Below are positions 8,809 to 17,079 of a DNA stretch of 64,000 nucleotides, in pieces; position 1 is the first letter of the stretch; every line of letters begins with the position of its first letter. A program made the translations under genes and the position numbers. Under the pieces are notes generated by a model, which ran no database searches, was not told the origin of the DNA, and was given only the letters and a program-made list of their open reading frames with translations. The DNA lies in NCBI GenBank assembly GCA_965198045.1, contig CBDAOL010000007.1:124001-188000 (forward strand), given 5' to 3'. The stretch is from CBDDEC01 sp965198045. GTDB lineage: Bacteria > Chloroflexota > Dehalococcoidia > UBA2979.

Positions 8809-9342
8809 ATGCGCGTGATCCGGCGGGGCCTGCCGCTGTTGGCGCTTGCCATGCTGTTGCTGCTCGTCGCCTGCGATGGTGATGGCGATGCGACCGCCAA
8901 GGACAACGACCGCACGCCCTCGCCGACGGCCACCGGGAACCCCGGCGGCAGCGATGCCGACTACGTGCAGCAGTTCTGCACCGTCGAGGCCGTGTTCGGA
9001 CAGCAGCTCGTCGCCGCGGCGCAGGAGCTGCTGGACCGTGGCATCGAGTCGGTCAGCGACCCCGCAGTGCTGAGCGAGGTCGTGGTGCCGCCGTTGCGCC
9101 AGTACATCGAAGATCTACGGGTGGTGAACCCGCCCTCGGACGTGCGTCCGTACCATGACGACCTGATCGTGGCGGCGGAGGCGCAGGTGCAGCTGATCGA
9201 GACAGGCCGGTTCGACGCCGAGCGGCTCGGCATTAACCCGTTTGGCGAACTCGTGCAGCCGCCCCCCGCGATCCAGGCGCGCCTCGCAGCCGTGGCTGCC
9301 ACGACGGCCGATTGCGACGGCGTCGACTTCTTCGACCAGTAG
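8809..9342 (+). CDS. Lipoprotein of unknown function
   Basis: This 177-residue protein has a clear lipoprotein signal: MRVIRRG, a hydrophobic core, lipobox LVAC with Cys22, and then an Asp/Thr/Pro-rich linker. The mature part is mostly helical with two Cys (in QFCTVE and ADCDG) that could form a disulfide outside the membrane. ATG 8809 is preferred over GTG 8794 because GAGGGG sits 5-9 bases upstream. I do not recognise the family. It stands alone between the divergently read CoA-transferase gene and the next LLM gene. Confidence 0.75.
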   Translation: MRVIRRGLPLLALAMLLLLVACDGDGDATAKDNDRTPSPTATGNPGGSDADYVQQFCTVEAVFGQQLVAAAQELLDRGIESVSDPAVLSEVVVPPLRQYIEDLRVVNPPSDVRPYHDDLIVAAEAQVQLIETGRFDAERLGINPFGELVQPPPAIQARLAAVAATTADCDGVDFFDQ

Positions 9343-9427
9343 CCTCGGACGCTCTTCTGGCTGGACCGCACCGCACCGAGGCAGTACCAATCTTCAGACT
9401 GAGGGACGCACTGGAAAGCGATCGCCG

Positions 9428-10630
9428 ATGACCTACCGACCCGAGCGCATGAAGTTCGGCATCTTCCTCGCACCGTTCCACCGCGTGGGCGAAAACCCGA
9501 CGCTGGCGATCGACCGGGACATCGAGCTGATCGAGCACCTCGACCGGCTCGGGTACGACGAGGCATGGATCGGGGAGCACCACTCGGCGGGCTGGGAGTT
9601 GATCGCGGACCCCACACTGGTCATCGCTGCCGCGGCGAAGACGACGCGGTCGATCAAGCTTGGCACCGGCGTGACCAGCCTGCCGTACCACCACCCACTG
9701 ATGGTCGCCAACCGCATGGTGCAGCTCGACCACATGACGCGCGGCCGCGCCATGCTCGGCGTGGGCCCCGGCGCGCTGACCTCGGACGCCTACCAGATGG
9801 GGCTCGACCCGCTGGAGCAGCGTCGCAAGATGGACGAATCGCTCGAGGCGATCATGCGGCTGTTGCGCGACGACGAGCCCGTCAACATGGAGACCGATTG
9901 GTTTACGCTCCAGGAGGCGCGGCTTCACATCAGCTCCTACACGAGGCCGCACCTGCCCATCGCCGCGGCACACTCCTTCTCTCCCTCCGGACCGGCGGTC
10001 GCGGGTAAGTACGGCATCGGCCTGCTCTCCATCGCGGCGGCGCAGCCGGGCGGGCTGATCTCGCTGCAGGAGGCGTGGGGCTGGGTCGAGGAGGCCGCTG
10101 CCGAGGCCGGCGGCACCGCCGACCGCGCTGACTGGCGAGCCGTGATTGGGATCCACATCGCGGAGGGCCGTGAGCAGGCGATCGCCGACGTCCGCGCCAA
10201 CTATCGCATCGACGCGCTCGACTACTTCCGAGACACGCTCGGCCACCCTCGGGACGAGTCGCAGGATGTCGAGCAGGCGATCGCCCGAGGCGGCGCCATC
10301 GTCGGGACGCCCGACGACGCGATCGAGGCGGTGGAGAACCTGATCGAGCTGTCGGGCGGCCTCGGCGGCGTGCTCGGGATGGCGCACGAGTGGGCCAACC
10401 ACGAGGCGACGCTTCGCTCCTACGAGCTGTGGGCGCGCTACGTGGCGCCGCACTTCCAGGGCCAGCTCGAAGCGCCCGCGGACTCGCAGAAATGGGTCGC
10501 GGGCCACCGCGAGGACATCTTCGGCCCGCGCGGCGCATCGATTCAGCGGGCCTTCAAGGACGCCGGCCGGGAGATCCCCCAGACGGACGCGCAGGCAGGC
10601 GCCAGCCAGCGCCCGGGAGCGGCGGGCTAG
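9428..10630 (+). CDS. LLM-class flavin-dependent monooxygenase (limonene monooxygenase-like)
   Basis: This 400-residue protein is longer than the first LLM member and resembles the group annotated as limonene 1,2-monooxygenase or alkanal-type. Segments are MKFGIFLAPFH, YDEAWIGEHHSAGWE, KLGTGVTSLPYHHPL and GRAMLGVGPG. These enzymes use reduced flavin and oxygen. ATG 9428 is chosen; the later in-frame ATG 9449 (MKFGIF) is possible. The open frame extends upstream without a better start. The 3' end shares CTAG (10627-10630) with the converging TfoX-like gene. The substrate is unknown. Confidence 0.88.
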   Translation: MTYRPERMKFGIFLAPFHRVGENPTLAIDRDIELIEHLDRLGYDEAWIGEHHSAGWELIADPTLVIAAAAKTTRSIKLGTGVTSLPYHHPLMVANRMVQLDHMTRGRAMLGVGPGALTSDAYQMGLDPLEQRRKMDESLEAIMRLLRDDEPVNMETDWFTLQEARLHISSYTRPHLPIAAAHSFSPSGPAVAGKYGIGLLSIAAAQPGGLISLQEAWGWVEEAAAEAGGTADRADWRAVIGIHIAEGREQAIADVRANYRIDALDYFRDTLGHPRDESQDVEQAIARGGAIVGTPDDAIEAVENLIELSGGLGGVLGMAHEWANHEATLRSYELWARYVAPHFQGQLEAPADSQKWVAGHREDIFGPRGASIQRAFKDAGREIPQTDAQAGASQRPGAAG

Positions 10631-10980
10631 CGCTTCCGAGGCGCAAGCGTCGCGGCGAACGCCTCGGCGCGGTCGAGCCACGCGGCGAGTTCGTCGTCTT
10701 CGGCCACCTCGTCGGCCTCGATCAGCACGTACTCCCGCATCGGGCGGCCGCCCATCGGATCGAACCTCGAGGCCTCACCCGCCTCGACGAGGCTCGTCGC
10801 CTCGTCGGCTCCGACGTGCACGCAGATGCCGTCTCCCCAGACGCTGGCGAACATCTGGCTGTTGGCGTCGAGGAACCAGGCGGTCGTGCCGAACATCTTG
10901 CGGCTCGCGACCGGCCGCGAGGTCAGCGTGCCCTCGACGCGCTCGAGCATGACCGGGTCGGGCTTCAAGCATTCGCTCAC
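10627..10980 (-). CDS. TfoX/Sxy N-terminal domain protein
   Basis: This 117-residue protein is a single TfoX N-terminal domain: RKMFGTTAWFLD, MFASVWGDGICVHV and FDPMGGRPMREYVLI are the family signature. In gamma-proteobacteria TfoX regulates competence, but single-domain versions are widespread and of unknown role. It has no C-terminal TfoX domain. It converges on the LLM gene with a shared CTAG stop and is read divergently from glpK. Confidence 0.85.
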   Translation of the reverse strand: MSECLKPDPVMLERVEGTLTSRPVASRKMFGTTAWFLDANSQMFASVWGDGICVHVGADEATSLVEAGEASRFDPMGGRPMREYVLIEADEVAEDDELAAWLDRAEAFAATLAPRKR

Positions 10981-11079
10981 GGCCGCCTCACTCCGGTTGA
11001 TTCAGGCGCCCTCGTGCCGCCGCGTCGCAGGATACGATGCGCAGGGCCGACTGAGCGCATCCCAGCATCCGAGGTGACC

Positions 11080-12585
11080 GTGAGCGGCTACGTTCTCGCG
11101 CTGGACCAGGGCACGACTTCCTCGCGCGCACTGCTGTTCGACGAGGCGGCGCGGGTGGTCGCGGTCGACCAGCGCGAGCTCCCGCAGCTCCTCCCGCGCC
11201 CCGGCTGGGTCGAACACGACCCGGAGGCGATCTGGCAGAGCCAGCTGGCCGCCGCCCGAGGCGTCCTCGAACGGGCCGGCGTCGAGGCGGCGGATGTCGC
11301 CGTGGCGGGCATCACCACCCAGCGCGAGACGGCGCTGATCTGGGATCGCGCCAGCGGCGAACCCATCTACCCGGCCATCGTCTGGCAGTCGCGCCAGACG
11401 GCGGCGATCTGCGACGCCCTCAAGCAACGCGGCCTCGAGGAGGAGGTGCGCGCCCGCACCGGGCTCGTGATCGACGCCTACTTCTCCGCCACCAAGGCCC
11501 GCTTCATCCTCGACGCCGTCGAGGGCGCGCAGGCGCGGGCCGAACGTGGCGAACTCGCGTTCGGCACGGTCGACACGTGGCTGCTCTGGCGGCTGACGCA
11601 CGGCGAGGTGCACGCCACGGACGTCACGAACGCGTCGCGGACGATGCTCTGGAACATCCACGAGCGCGTGTGGGACGAGACGCTGCTGACCGCGCTCGAC
11701 CTGCCGCGCTCGCTGCTGCCGGAGGTCCGCGCCTCAAGCGGCAGCTTCGGCGAGATCGCCGCGGACCTGCTCGGCGCGGCAGTGCCCCTCGCCGGTGTCG
11801 CGGGCGACCAGCAGGCCGCCCTCTTCGGGCAGAGCTGCGTCGAGGCCGGGCAAGCGAAGAACACGTACGGCACGGGGTGCTTCCTGCTCGAACACACGGG
11901 CACGGAGCCGCGTCCCTCAAACAACGGCCTGCTGACCACCGTCGCCGCCAGCAGCGTCGAAGACCCGCGTTACGCCCTCGAGGGCTCGGTCTTCGTCGCC
12001 GGCGCGGCCGTGCAGTGGCTGCGTGACGGGCTCGGGCTAATCGGGTCCGCCGAGGAAAGCGAGGCGCTGGCGCGGTCCGTCGAGGACAGCGGCGATGTCT
12101 ACGTAGTGCCGGCGTTCACCGGCCTCGGCGCGCCCTACTGGGACGACCGCGCTCGCGGCACGATCGTCGGTATCACCCGCGGTACCGAACGCGCCCACAT
12201 CGTCCGCGCCACGCTCGAGTCGATCGCGTTCCAGTCGCGTGACCTCGTCGATTGCTTCGCTGCCGACGGCGGCCGGCCGCTCGATGAGCTGCGCGTCGAT
12301 GGCGGCGCTTCGGCCAACGACTGGCTGATGCAGTTCCAGGCCGACATCCTCGGCGTCCCCGTGATCCGCCCGGCCAACCTCGAGGTCACCGCCCTCGGCG
12401 CGGCAGCGCTCGCAGCCACCGCCGAGGGCGTCTGGGACGCCTCGACGCTCGCCGCAGCGACGGCGGCCGGGCACAGCACGTTCGAGCCACAGATGGGCGC
12501 CGAGGAGCGCGACGAGCGCCACGCACGCTGGCGCGCCGCGGTCGAGCGCTCGCGGGGGTGGGCAGAGCCCTCGACGGGCGGCTAG
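11080..12585 (+). CDS. glpK: Glycerol kinase
   Basis: This FGGY-family kinase (501 residues) phosphorylates glycerol to sn-glycerol 3-phosphate with ATP. Signatures are LDQGTTSSRALLFD at the N-terminus, TQRETALIWD, WQSRQTAAICD, TYGTGCFLL and the C-terminal RVDGGASANDWLMQ. The GTG at 11080 is chosen because it gives the standard MSGYVLALDQGT start with GAGG a few bases upstream; GTG 11074 is an alternative. The frame stays open far upstream only because of high GC. No glycerol transporter or glpD is nearby. Its stop shares CTAG (12582-12585) with the dienelactone hydrolase gene. Confidence 0.95.
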   Translation: MSGYVLALDQGTTSSRALLFDEAARVVAVDQRELPQLLPRPGWVEHDPEAIWQSQLAAARGVLERAGVEAADVAVAGITTQRETALIWDRASGEPIYPAIVWQSRQTAAICDALKQRGLEEEVRARTGLVIDAYFSATKARFILDAVEGAQARAERGELAFGTVDTWLLWRLTHGEVHATDVTNASRTMLWNIHERVWDETLLTALDLPRSLLPEVRASSGSFGEIAADLLGAAVPLAGVAGDQQAALFGQSCVEAGQAKNTYGTGCFLLEHTGTEPRPSNNGLLTTVAASSVEDPRYALEGSVFVAGAAVQWLRDGLGLIGSAEESEALARSVEDSGDVYVVPAFTGLGAPYWDDRARGTIVGITRGTERAHIVRATLESIAFQSRDLVDCFAADGGRPLDELRVDGGASANDWLMQFQADILGVPVIRPANLEVTALGAAALAATAEGVWDASTLAAATAAGHSTFEPQMGAEERDERHARWRAAVERSRGWAEPSTGG

Positions 12586-13268
12586 TCGAGGTAGCGGTCG
12601 AACCAGGCGACCGACTTCATCCAGGAATCCATCGCCGAATCCTCGTGGTAGGACTCGCGTGTGTCGTTGAAGAAGGAGTGGCCAGCGCCCGGGTAGATCG
12701 TGATCTCGGAGGCCACGCCGGCGTTGGCAAGCGTGTCGCGGAGCATCTCGACCTGGTCGACCGGGATCCCCTCGTCGTCGCCGCCATAGCTGCCGAGCAC
12801 CGGCACCTTGATCGTGCCGATCTGGTCCGTCGAGGGCATGCCGCCGCCGTAGTAGACGTGCACCGCGTCGACGCTCGAGGAGGGGCGCATCGCCGTCGCC
12901 AGCGTGAGCCCGCCGCCCATGCAGTAGCCGACGCAGCCGACCGTGCTCACGCCGTAGGTCTCCTTGAGCCAGGCGATGGCTGCGTCGATCTCCTGCGCCG
13001 CGACATCGCGCTCCATCGACATCGCGAGCTTGCGTGCCTCGTCCGGCTCGGTCGCCGCCTCACCGTGGTAGAGGTCAGGGGCGAAGGCCACATAGCCCTC
13101 GATCGAATAGCGGTCGGCGATCTCCTTAATGTCGGTCGTCAGCCCCCACCACTCCTGGATCACGATCATCCCGGCGCGAGCGGCATCAAACTCCTCCGGA
13201 TCCGGCTCGGACACGTAGCCGGCCACGGAGACGCCGTTCTGGTCGAAGTCCAGGTCTGGCGGGGTCAT
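12582..13268 (-). CDS. Dienelactone hydrolase family protein
   Basis: This 228-residue alpha/beta hydrolase has the dienelactone hydrolase triad: Cys116 in GYCMGG, Asp164 or Asp165 in YGGDDEG, and His195 in GAGHSFF. The active-site entry QEWWGL near residue 40 is also typical. Such enzymes hydrolyse dienelactones in chloroaromatic breakdown, but many act on other esters or lactones, and nothing nearby points to chlorocatechol. It is read opposite to glpK, sharing CTAG at the stops. Confidence 0.88.
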   Translation of the reverse strand: MTPPDLDFDQNGVSVAGYVSEPDPEEFDAARAGMIVIQEWWGLTTDIKEIADRYSIEGYVAFAPDLYHGEAATEPDEARKLAMSMERDVAAQEIDAAIAWLKETYGVSTVGCVGYCMGGGLTLATAMRPSSSVDAVHVYYGGGMPSTDQIGTIKVPVLGSYGGDDEGIPVDQVEMLRDTLANAGVASEITIYPGAGHSFFNDTRESYHEDSAMDSWMKSVAWFDRYLD

Positions 13269-13328
13269 GGGTGGCTCCTCCGCTACGTGGGCGCGACGCA
13301 GTATCGCACGAGGCGCCTGCCGCAGTGG

Positions 13329-14000
13329 CTACTCCGCGCTCTCCGCGGCGGCCACGGCTGCGTCGACATCGAACAGGAACCCGACGCCGTCACCGGGCTC
13401 GATCGACGCCGCCTCGTACCAACCAAGCGGCGCCTCGATCGCGGCCAGGTAGAGGGCGTCGGGACTGTGGATCGTGTCGGTGTCCGCCTCCATCTGCAAG
13501 ATGTCGATGATGCGCAGGTTGAAGTCGACGAACGCGATGTCGAGGTCGATGTGCGTGTTTCGCATCCAGAACCCGCCGCGGTTGCCCTCGACGTAGTAGA
13601 AGAGCATCCCGCGGTCGGCGAGCTGGTATCGCCCTGACAACCCGATCCCGTACTCGTTGCGCGGTGGCACCTCGATCGCCAGCGTCGCCGTCGCGTCCAG
13701 CGAGGTGAACTCGACGCGAGGGAGCTCCTCGACGGGGATGAACGTCGTCGATGCGACGAGATCGTCGAAGCGCGGCTCGGGCGTCGGCTCCGCGGTCGCT
13801 TCCGGGGTCGGCTCCGGCGAGGCGGTTGCCGTTGGCGTGACAGTCGACGTGGCCTCGGGGGTTGCCGTTGCGCTGGGCGCTGCGGTCGGGCTGGCGGCTG
13901 GGACCACCTCTGCCGAGGACCCGCCACAGGCCGCGAGCAGCCCCAGCGCCACGATCGCGACGAGGGTTGCGGAACGTGGTTGACCTCGGACCCGGCTCAT
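13329..14000 (-). CDS. DUF192 lipoprotein
   Basis: This 223-residue protein has a lipoprotein signal (lipobox LLAAC, Cys25), a long Thr/Pro/Ala-rich linker (about residues 35-75), then a DUF192 domain. The domain is recognised from GMLFYY, FWMRNTHIDLDIAFVD and the following beta segments. DUF192 proteins are small beta-rich secreted or anchored proteins of unknown function. It is read divergently from the next gene. Confidence 0.85.
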   Translation of the reverse strand: MSRVRGQPRSATLVAIVALGLLAACGGSSAEVVPAASPTAAPSATATPEATSTVTPTATASPEPTPEATAEPTPEPRFDDLVASTTFIPVEELPRVEFTSLDATATLAIEVPPRNEYGIGLSGRYQLADRGMLFYYVEGNRGGFWMRNTHIDLDIAFVDFNLRIIDILQMEADTDTIHSPDALYLAAIEAPLGWYEAASIEPGDGVGFLFDVDAAVAAAESAE

Positions 14001-14074
14001 CGACCGATCGTACGGGGCGTCCTCGGGCGGGGCGAGCGCTGATCCTGCGGCGGCGCTGCGGTAGCCTCCGCGGC

Positions 14075-14860
14075 ATGGTCGATGTGAACGCCGCGAACGA
14101 CTCGGACACGCTTGCGCTGGCCCTGCGGCTCTGGCCGTCCGTCCGCGACGGGCAACCGATCGAGGATCCGGCGGACCTCGACCGGCTGCTGGCGGCGCAG
14201 GGACAGCCCGGCGCGGCCTACCTCGAGGGGGGCGTGCAGCACACCTTCGCCGCCTTTACGCCTGACGCCGAAGCGTCCGTCACGCTGTCGACGGGGGAAC
14301 AGTCGCAGAGCGACGACGAGGCGCGCTTCCTCGCTCACCTGCTGGTCACGCGCACGCTGCTCGCCGCCGGTCTGCACGTCGACCCGCGCGTGGTCGCCGC
14401 GATGAGCGATGCGTACGCCCTGATCTGGACGGGGATCGGCGGCGAGTATCTGCAGACGCCGCTCGCGCTGGCCACCTCGCTCTGGCTCATGGCGCTCGAC
14501 CCGGCAGGCGCCAGTGATCGACCGTTGCCGATCGACTGGACCCCCGAGGTGTTCCAGGATGCCGAGCACTGGGACCTCGACTACCGCCTGTTCTCGCACT
14601 ACGACATCCGCGAGCGGGCGCTTGACTGGGCCGTCTCCGCCGCCAGCCAGCCTGCGGGGCGCGAGGGCGTCTCCAGCTTCACGCTCGTCGAGCCACTGCT
14701 GCGGCTCACCGAGGACGCGCGTGCCGCGACGGCGCTCGCCGCCGTCGAGGGATCGGGCGGCAGCGATGACACGCCGGCCTCGGCTGCCGCAATGCTCGAG
14801 CGCGGTCGCATCGCGGCGCTGCTGCAGGCGTACGTCTCTTCGGATGGTGGCCAGGCCTAG
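14075..14860 (+). CDS. Conserved-looking hypothetical protein
   Basis: This 261-residue protein begins at ATG 14075. It is acidic, mainly helical and has no signal peptide or clear membrane helix. I see no catalytic motif and do not recognise the family. The even codon use and lack of breaks support a real gene. Short GGCGTTGGAG repeats follow its stop. Confidence 0.7.
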   Translation: MVDVNAANDSDTLALALRLWPSVRDGQPIEDPADLDRLLAAQGQPGAAYLEGGVQHTFAAFTPDAEASVTLSTGEQSQSDDEARFLAHLLVTRTLLAAGLHVDPRVVAAMSDAYALIWTGIGGEYLQTPLALATSLWLMALDPAGASDRPLPIDWTPEVFQDAEHWDLDYRLFSHYDIRERALDWAVSAASQPAGREGVSSFTLVEPLLRLTEDARAATALAAVEGSGGSDDTPASAAAMLERGRIAALLQAYVSSDGGQA

Positions 14861-14924
14861 GGCGTTGGAGCTCAGGGCGTTCTGAGGGCGCGGGAGGCTG
14901 GGGCGTTGGAGGCTAGGGCGTTGG
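14857..14924. repeat. Short degenerate direct repeats between two genes
   Basis: Three copies of CT(A/G)GGGCGTTGG (14857-14870, 14898-14911, 14913-14924) plus a diverged copy at 14871 fill the space between converging genes. The last copy contains the stop codon of the minus-strand HAD gene. They look like recent slippage products. Confidence 0.6.
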
Positions 14925-15386
14925 GGCCGCCTCGGTATCGCCGAGCGTCGCGATCTCGTTGATCTCCGCGAGCACCTCCAGGAGTTCGCGGTCGTCCTCC
15001 TTCGGCATGTCGGAGATGTGGAAGCCGCCGAACGCGTCGACCACGGTCTTGTGGTCGTCGATCACGTAGTCCGGTACGAGCGGCACGCCGAGGGCTTCCA
15101 GACGCGCGTGATGATCCTCCAGCGGCTTGATGAAGTAGTCCTCCACGAACTCATCGAGCTCGTGGCGCTTCATGTCCCAGCGGCGGATGCCGACGCCGGA
15201 CCAAATGTAGATGGTGTGTCCCGCGTCGCGCAGATGCTCGAAGACGTGCCGCGTGTGGTTGCGGAGGCGCCCGTTCCACATGATCAGCGTGTTGTCGACA
15301 TCGAAGAAGACGTTGAGCCGGCGGTGCGACCCATTGTTCTCGGGGGCGCCGCCCGCGGGGATGGCGCTGGTCGGTTGGTCGGTCAC
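14913..15386 (-). CDS. HAD-like phosphatase domain protein
   Basis: This 157-residue protein has HAD motif I as FFDVDNTLI (Asp29, Asp31) and motif II as YIWSG. A later Asp pair in YVIDDHK fits motif IV. There is little room for a cap, so it is a capless (C0-like) member that may act on macromolecules or form a dimer. The start is GTG 15386. The N-terminal 20 residues are low complexity. The substrate is unknown. Confidence 0.8.
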   Translation of the reverse strand: MTDQPTSAIPAGGAPENNGSHRRLNVFFDVDNTLIMWNGRLRNHTRHVFEHLRDAGHTIYIWSGVGIRRWDMKRHELDEFVEDYFIKPLEDHHARLEALGVPLVPDYVIDDHKTVVDAFGGFHISDMPKEDDRELLEVLAEINEIATLGDTEAAPTP

Positions 15387-15451
15387 GCGGTCTCGCTCAC
15401 GTTGTTCGCCGGGCGCCGGCAGCCGCCGACGATGCCCAATCGTACCGACGA

Positions 15452-16225
15452 TCAGGACGAGCGGCGAGCGAGGAAATCGTCGACCGTCGAGTTGAAACCG
15501 TGAGGGTCCTCGAAGTAGACGGAGTGCCCCAGGCCCGGGAACTCGGCGTACTCGGAGCCCGCCATGATGCCGTGGACTTCTTGCAGGATCGCGGGTGGCG
15601 TCAGCGGGTCCTCGCTGCCGACGATGAACAGGAACGGCACCTGCAGCGCCGCCACCTCGTCCTTCGTGGGCGCACCGTCCACCATGCCGCGCAGGTCACG
15701 AGGCGGGTTCAGCCCGGCGATCTGCTCGTAGAGGAAGCGCTTGTCCGGGTGGGCCTCCTGGAACGCCCGTCCCAGCGCACGCTGCTCCAGCGCCTGGTTC
15801 GCGGCGTTGCCCTGCGACTCGCGGAACTCCGCCACACGCTGCTGCAGCTCCGGCCAGTCGAAGAACCCCCAGGTGTCGCCCATGACCACGGCGCGAACAC
15901 GCTCCGGGTGCCGCGCGGCGAAGCCCAGCGCCGTGCGCCCGCCCATCGACTGCGCCACCAGGGTCGCCGGCTCCTCGATGTCGAGCTTCGCGAGCAAGGC
16001 CTCGAGGTCATCGACGAAGCGCGAGGCGCCCTCGCCCGACTTGTCGAGCGAGCGGCCGAAGCCTCGGTGGTCGATTGAGATGCAGCGGAAGCGGTCGCGG
16101 AAGTGTGGGACCTGTTGCCACCAGGACATGTGATTGCCCGCCGCACCGTGCAGGAACACGAGCGGCGGGCCTTCACCCTGTTCCTCGTAGAACAGCTCGA
16201 TGCCGTTGACCTCGACGGAGGGCAT
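15452..16225 (-). CDS. Alpha/beta hydrolase
   Basis: This 257-residue hydrolase has a full triad: Ser93 in AQSMGG, Asp in GSEDPLTPP and His in GLGHSVYFEDP. HGAAGNHMSWW forms the oxyanion loop region. It is in the family of 3-oxoadipate enol-lactonase-like and epoxide-hydrolase-like esterases. Unlike the fused hydrolase domains at 52.8-55.4 kb, it keeps the nucleophile. It lies downstream of the three tiny peptide genes on the same strand. The substrate is unknown. Confidence 0.88.
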   Translation of the reverse strand: MPSVEVNGIELFYEEQGEGPPLVFLHGAAGNHMSWWQQVPHFRDRFRCISIDHRGFGRSLDKSGEGASRFVDDLEALLAKLDIEEPATLVAQSMGGRTALGFAARHPERVRAVVMGDTWGFFDWPELQQRVAEFRESQGNAANQALEQRALGRAFQEAHPDKRFLYEQIAGLNPPRDLRGMVDGAPTKDEVAALQVPFLFIVGSEDPLTPPAILQEVHGIMAGSEYAEFPGLGHSVYFEDPHGFNSTVDDFLARRSS

Positions 16226-16311
16226 GTCGGGCTCCCTGCCAGCGCGGCGTCCGAGGTTGGACGCGCGCGCCAGACCCTACAACGCCCCACCGTCCGAGGT
16301 CACGCGGATCG

Positions 16312-16437
16312 CTAGCCGATGCGCAGAATGTGGAAGCGAGCGGCCTCCGTCGCAACCGGACTGGCCAGGACGAATACCGCCAGAGCCAGCGTCATCGTGA
16401 CGGCGCCCCATAGCACTCGGTCGAGTAGATGAGTCAT
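16312..16437 (-). CDS. Tiny single-helix membrane peptide, copy 1
   Basis: This 41-residue ORF begins MTHLLDRVLWG, has one hydrophobic stretch of about 18 residues and ends AARFHILRIG. A good ribosome binding site (GGAAAGGAAG) lies about 9 bases before the ATG. Two further tiny ORFs upstream on the same strand share the layout: basic or short polar start, one helix and a C-terminus of the form [RK]-x-[HQ]-I-[ILV]-x-[IM]-G. The shared ending makes it unlikely that these are chance ORFs. I know no family for them. They could be small membrane subunits or exported signal peptides; this is not settled. Confidence 0.6.
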   Translation of the reverse strand: MTHLLDRVLWGAVTMTLALAVFVLASPVATEAARFHILRIG

Positions 16438-16506
16438 GTCGAACCACTTCCTTTCCGAAGTAGCCGTATCCCCTCACTGACTCCATCGACCCCGGCCTGC
16501 CCGCCG

Positions 16507-16620
16507 TTAGCCGATGTCGATGATCTGGGCGCGCACGAGGACCTGTGCTCGCGGGTGCACCAGAATCCATGTCGCCCCCAAGACCGCCATGGCGGCGGCC
16601 ATTCCGAGTAGTCGAGACAT
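16507..16620 (-). CDS. Tiny single-helix membrane peptide, copy 2
   Basis: This 37-residue ORF begins MSRLLGMAAAMAVLG, carries one hydrophobic helix and ends QVLVRAQIIDIG. A ribosome binding site (GGAG) sits about 8 bases before the ATG. The last 13 residues align without gaps to copy 3 (QQVLAKSHIVGMG): Q-V-L, then a small residue, R/K, A/S, Q/H, I, I/V, x, I/M, G. A hairpin with a UCCG loop lies just upstream. Confidence 0.6.
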   Translation of the reverse strand: MSRLLGMAAAMAVLGATWILVHPRAQVLVRAQIIDIG

Positions 16621-16636
16621 CGAGTCGCTCCGTTCC

Positions 16637-16654
16637 ATGAGCCCGGAGGCTCAT
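16637..16654 (-). other. Hairpin upstream of tiny peptide 2
   Basis: A perfect 7-base-pair inverted repeat (ATGAGCC/GGCTCAT) encloses four bases; on the transcribed strand the loop is C(UCCG)G, a stable UNCG type. It lies 17 bases before the peptide 2 start, with no U tract, so it may shape translation or RNA stability rather than end transcription. Confidence 0.45.
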
Positions 16655-16834
16655 CTGCCGCAACGCCTGATCGCTCTCGCCTCCTCCGAACGGGGGCAAG
16701 CTAGATCTGACGCGCGAGGTTGTAAATCGCGAGTGTTCGCTAGCGATAGATGGTGGTGGTCCACACCATGGCGTGACCCACTGTGTGATGACGGATGTCA
16801 GGTACAGACGGCGCGTGGGTGGTCCGAACGACCG

Positions 16835-16963
16835 TCAGCCCATGCCGACAATGTGGCTCTTGGCGAGCACCTGCTGCCCTAAGACGCCCGCGTGGACCGC
16901 GAACACCACGGCCGCCGCGAGCACCGCCGCAGCCGCCATCGCCCGGAATGCACGTAGAGACAT
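16835..16963 (-). CDS. Tiny single-helix membrane peptide, copy 3
   Basis: This 42-residue ORF begins MSLRAFRAMAAAAVLAAA, has one helix and ends QVLAKSHIVGMG. GGGGTGA is placed about 6 bases before the ATG. The frame is open further upstream, but no earlier start has such a site. It is the first of the three in transcription order. Two 10-base direct repeats and a TATACA box lie upstream. Confidence 0.6.
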   Translation of the reverse strand: MSLRAFRAMAAAAVLAAAVVFAVHAGVLGQQVLAKSHIVGMG

Positions 16964-17027
16964 CGAAGTCACCCCATCGCTGCACCCGCTCGAACGAGGA
17001 GAATCTACAGCCTCGATGATCGTCTGT

Positions 17028-17050
17028 ATATCGTCAGATTTCGTCAGATT
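17028..17050 (-). promoter_or_regulatory. Direct repeats and possible -10 box upstream of the tiny peptides
   Basis: On the minus strand AATCTGACGA occurs twice back to back (17050-17031), spaced exactly one helical turn, followed directly by TATACAGACGA, which holds a -10-like TATACA. This is the layout of a regulator site overlapping a promoter. No regulator is known; this is a candidate only. Confidence 0.4.
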
Positions 17051-17079
17051 AGATGCAGACCATGCCGCCGGCCCCGACG

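Noticed and set aside
9242..9427. Upstream extension of the second LLM gene
   Set aside because: The extra residues are antisense-like, overlap the lipoprotein gene end and do not fit the LLM N-terminus.
13862..14074. Upstream extension of the hypothetical gene at 14075
   Set aside because: It overlaps the start of the DUF192 lipoprotein gene on the other strand, and the translation is Arg-rich shadow sequence.
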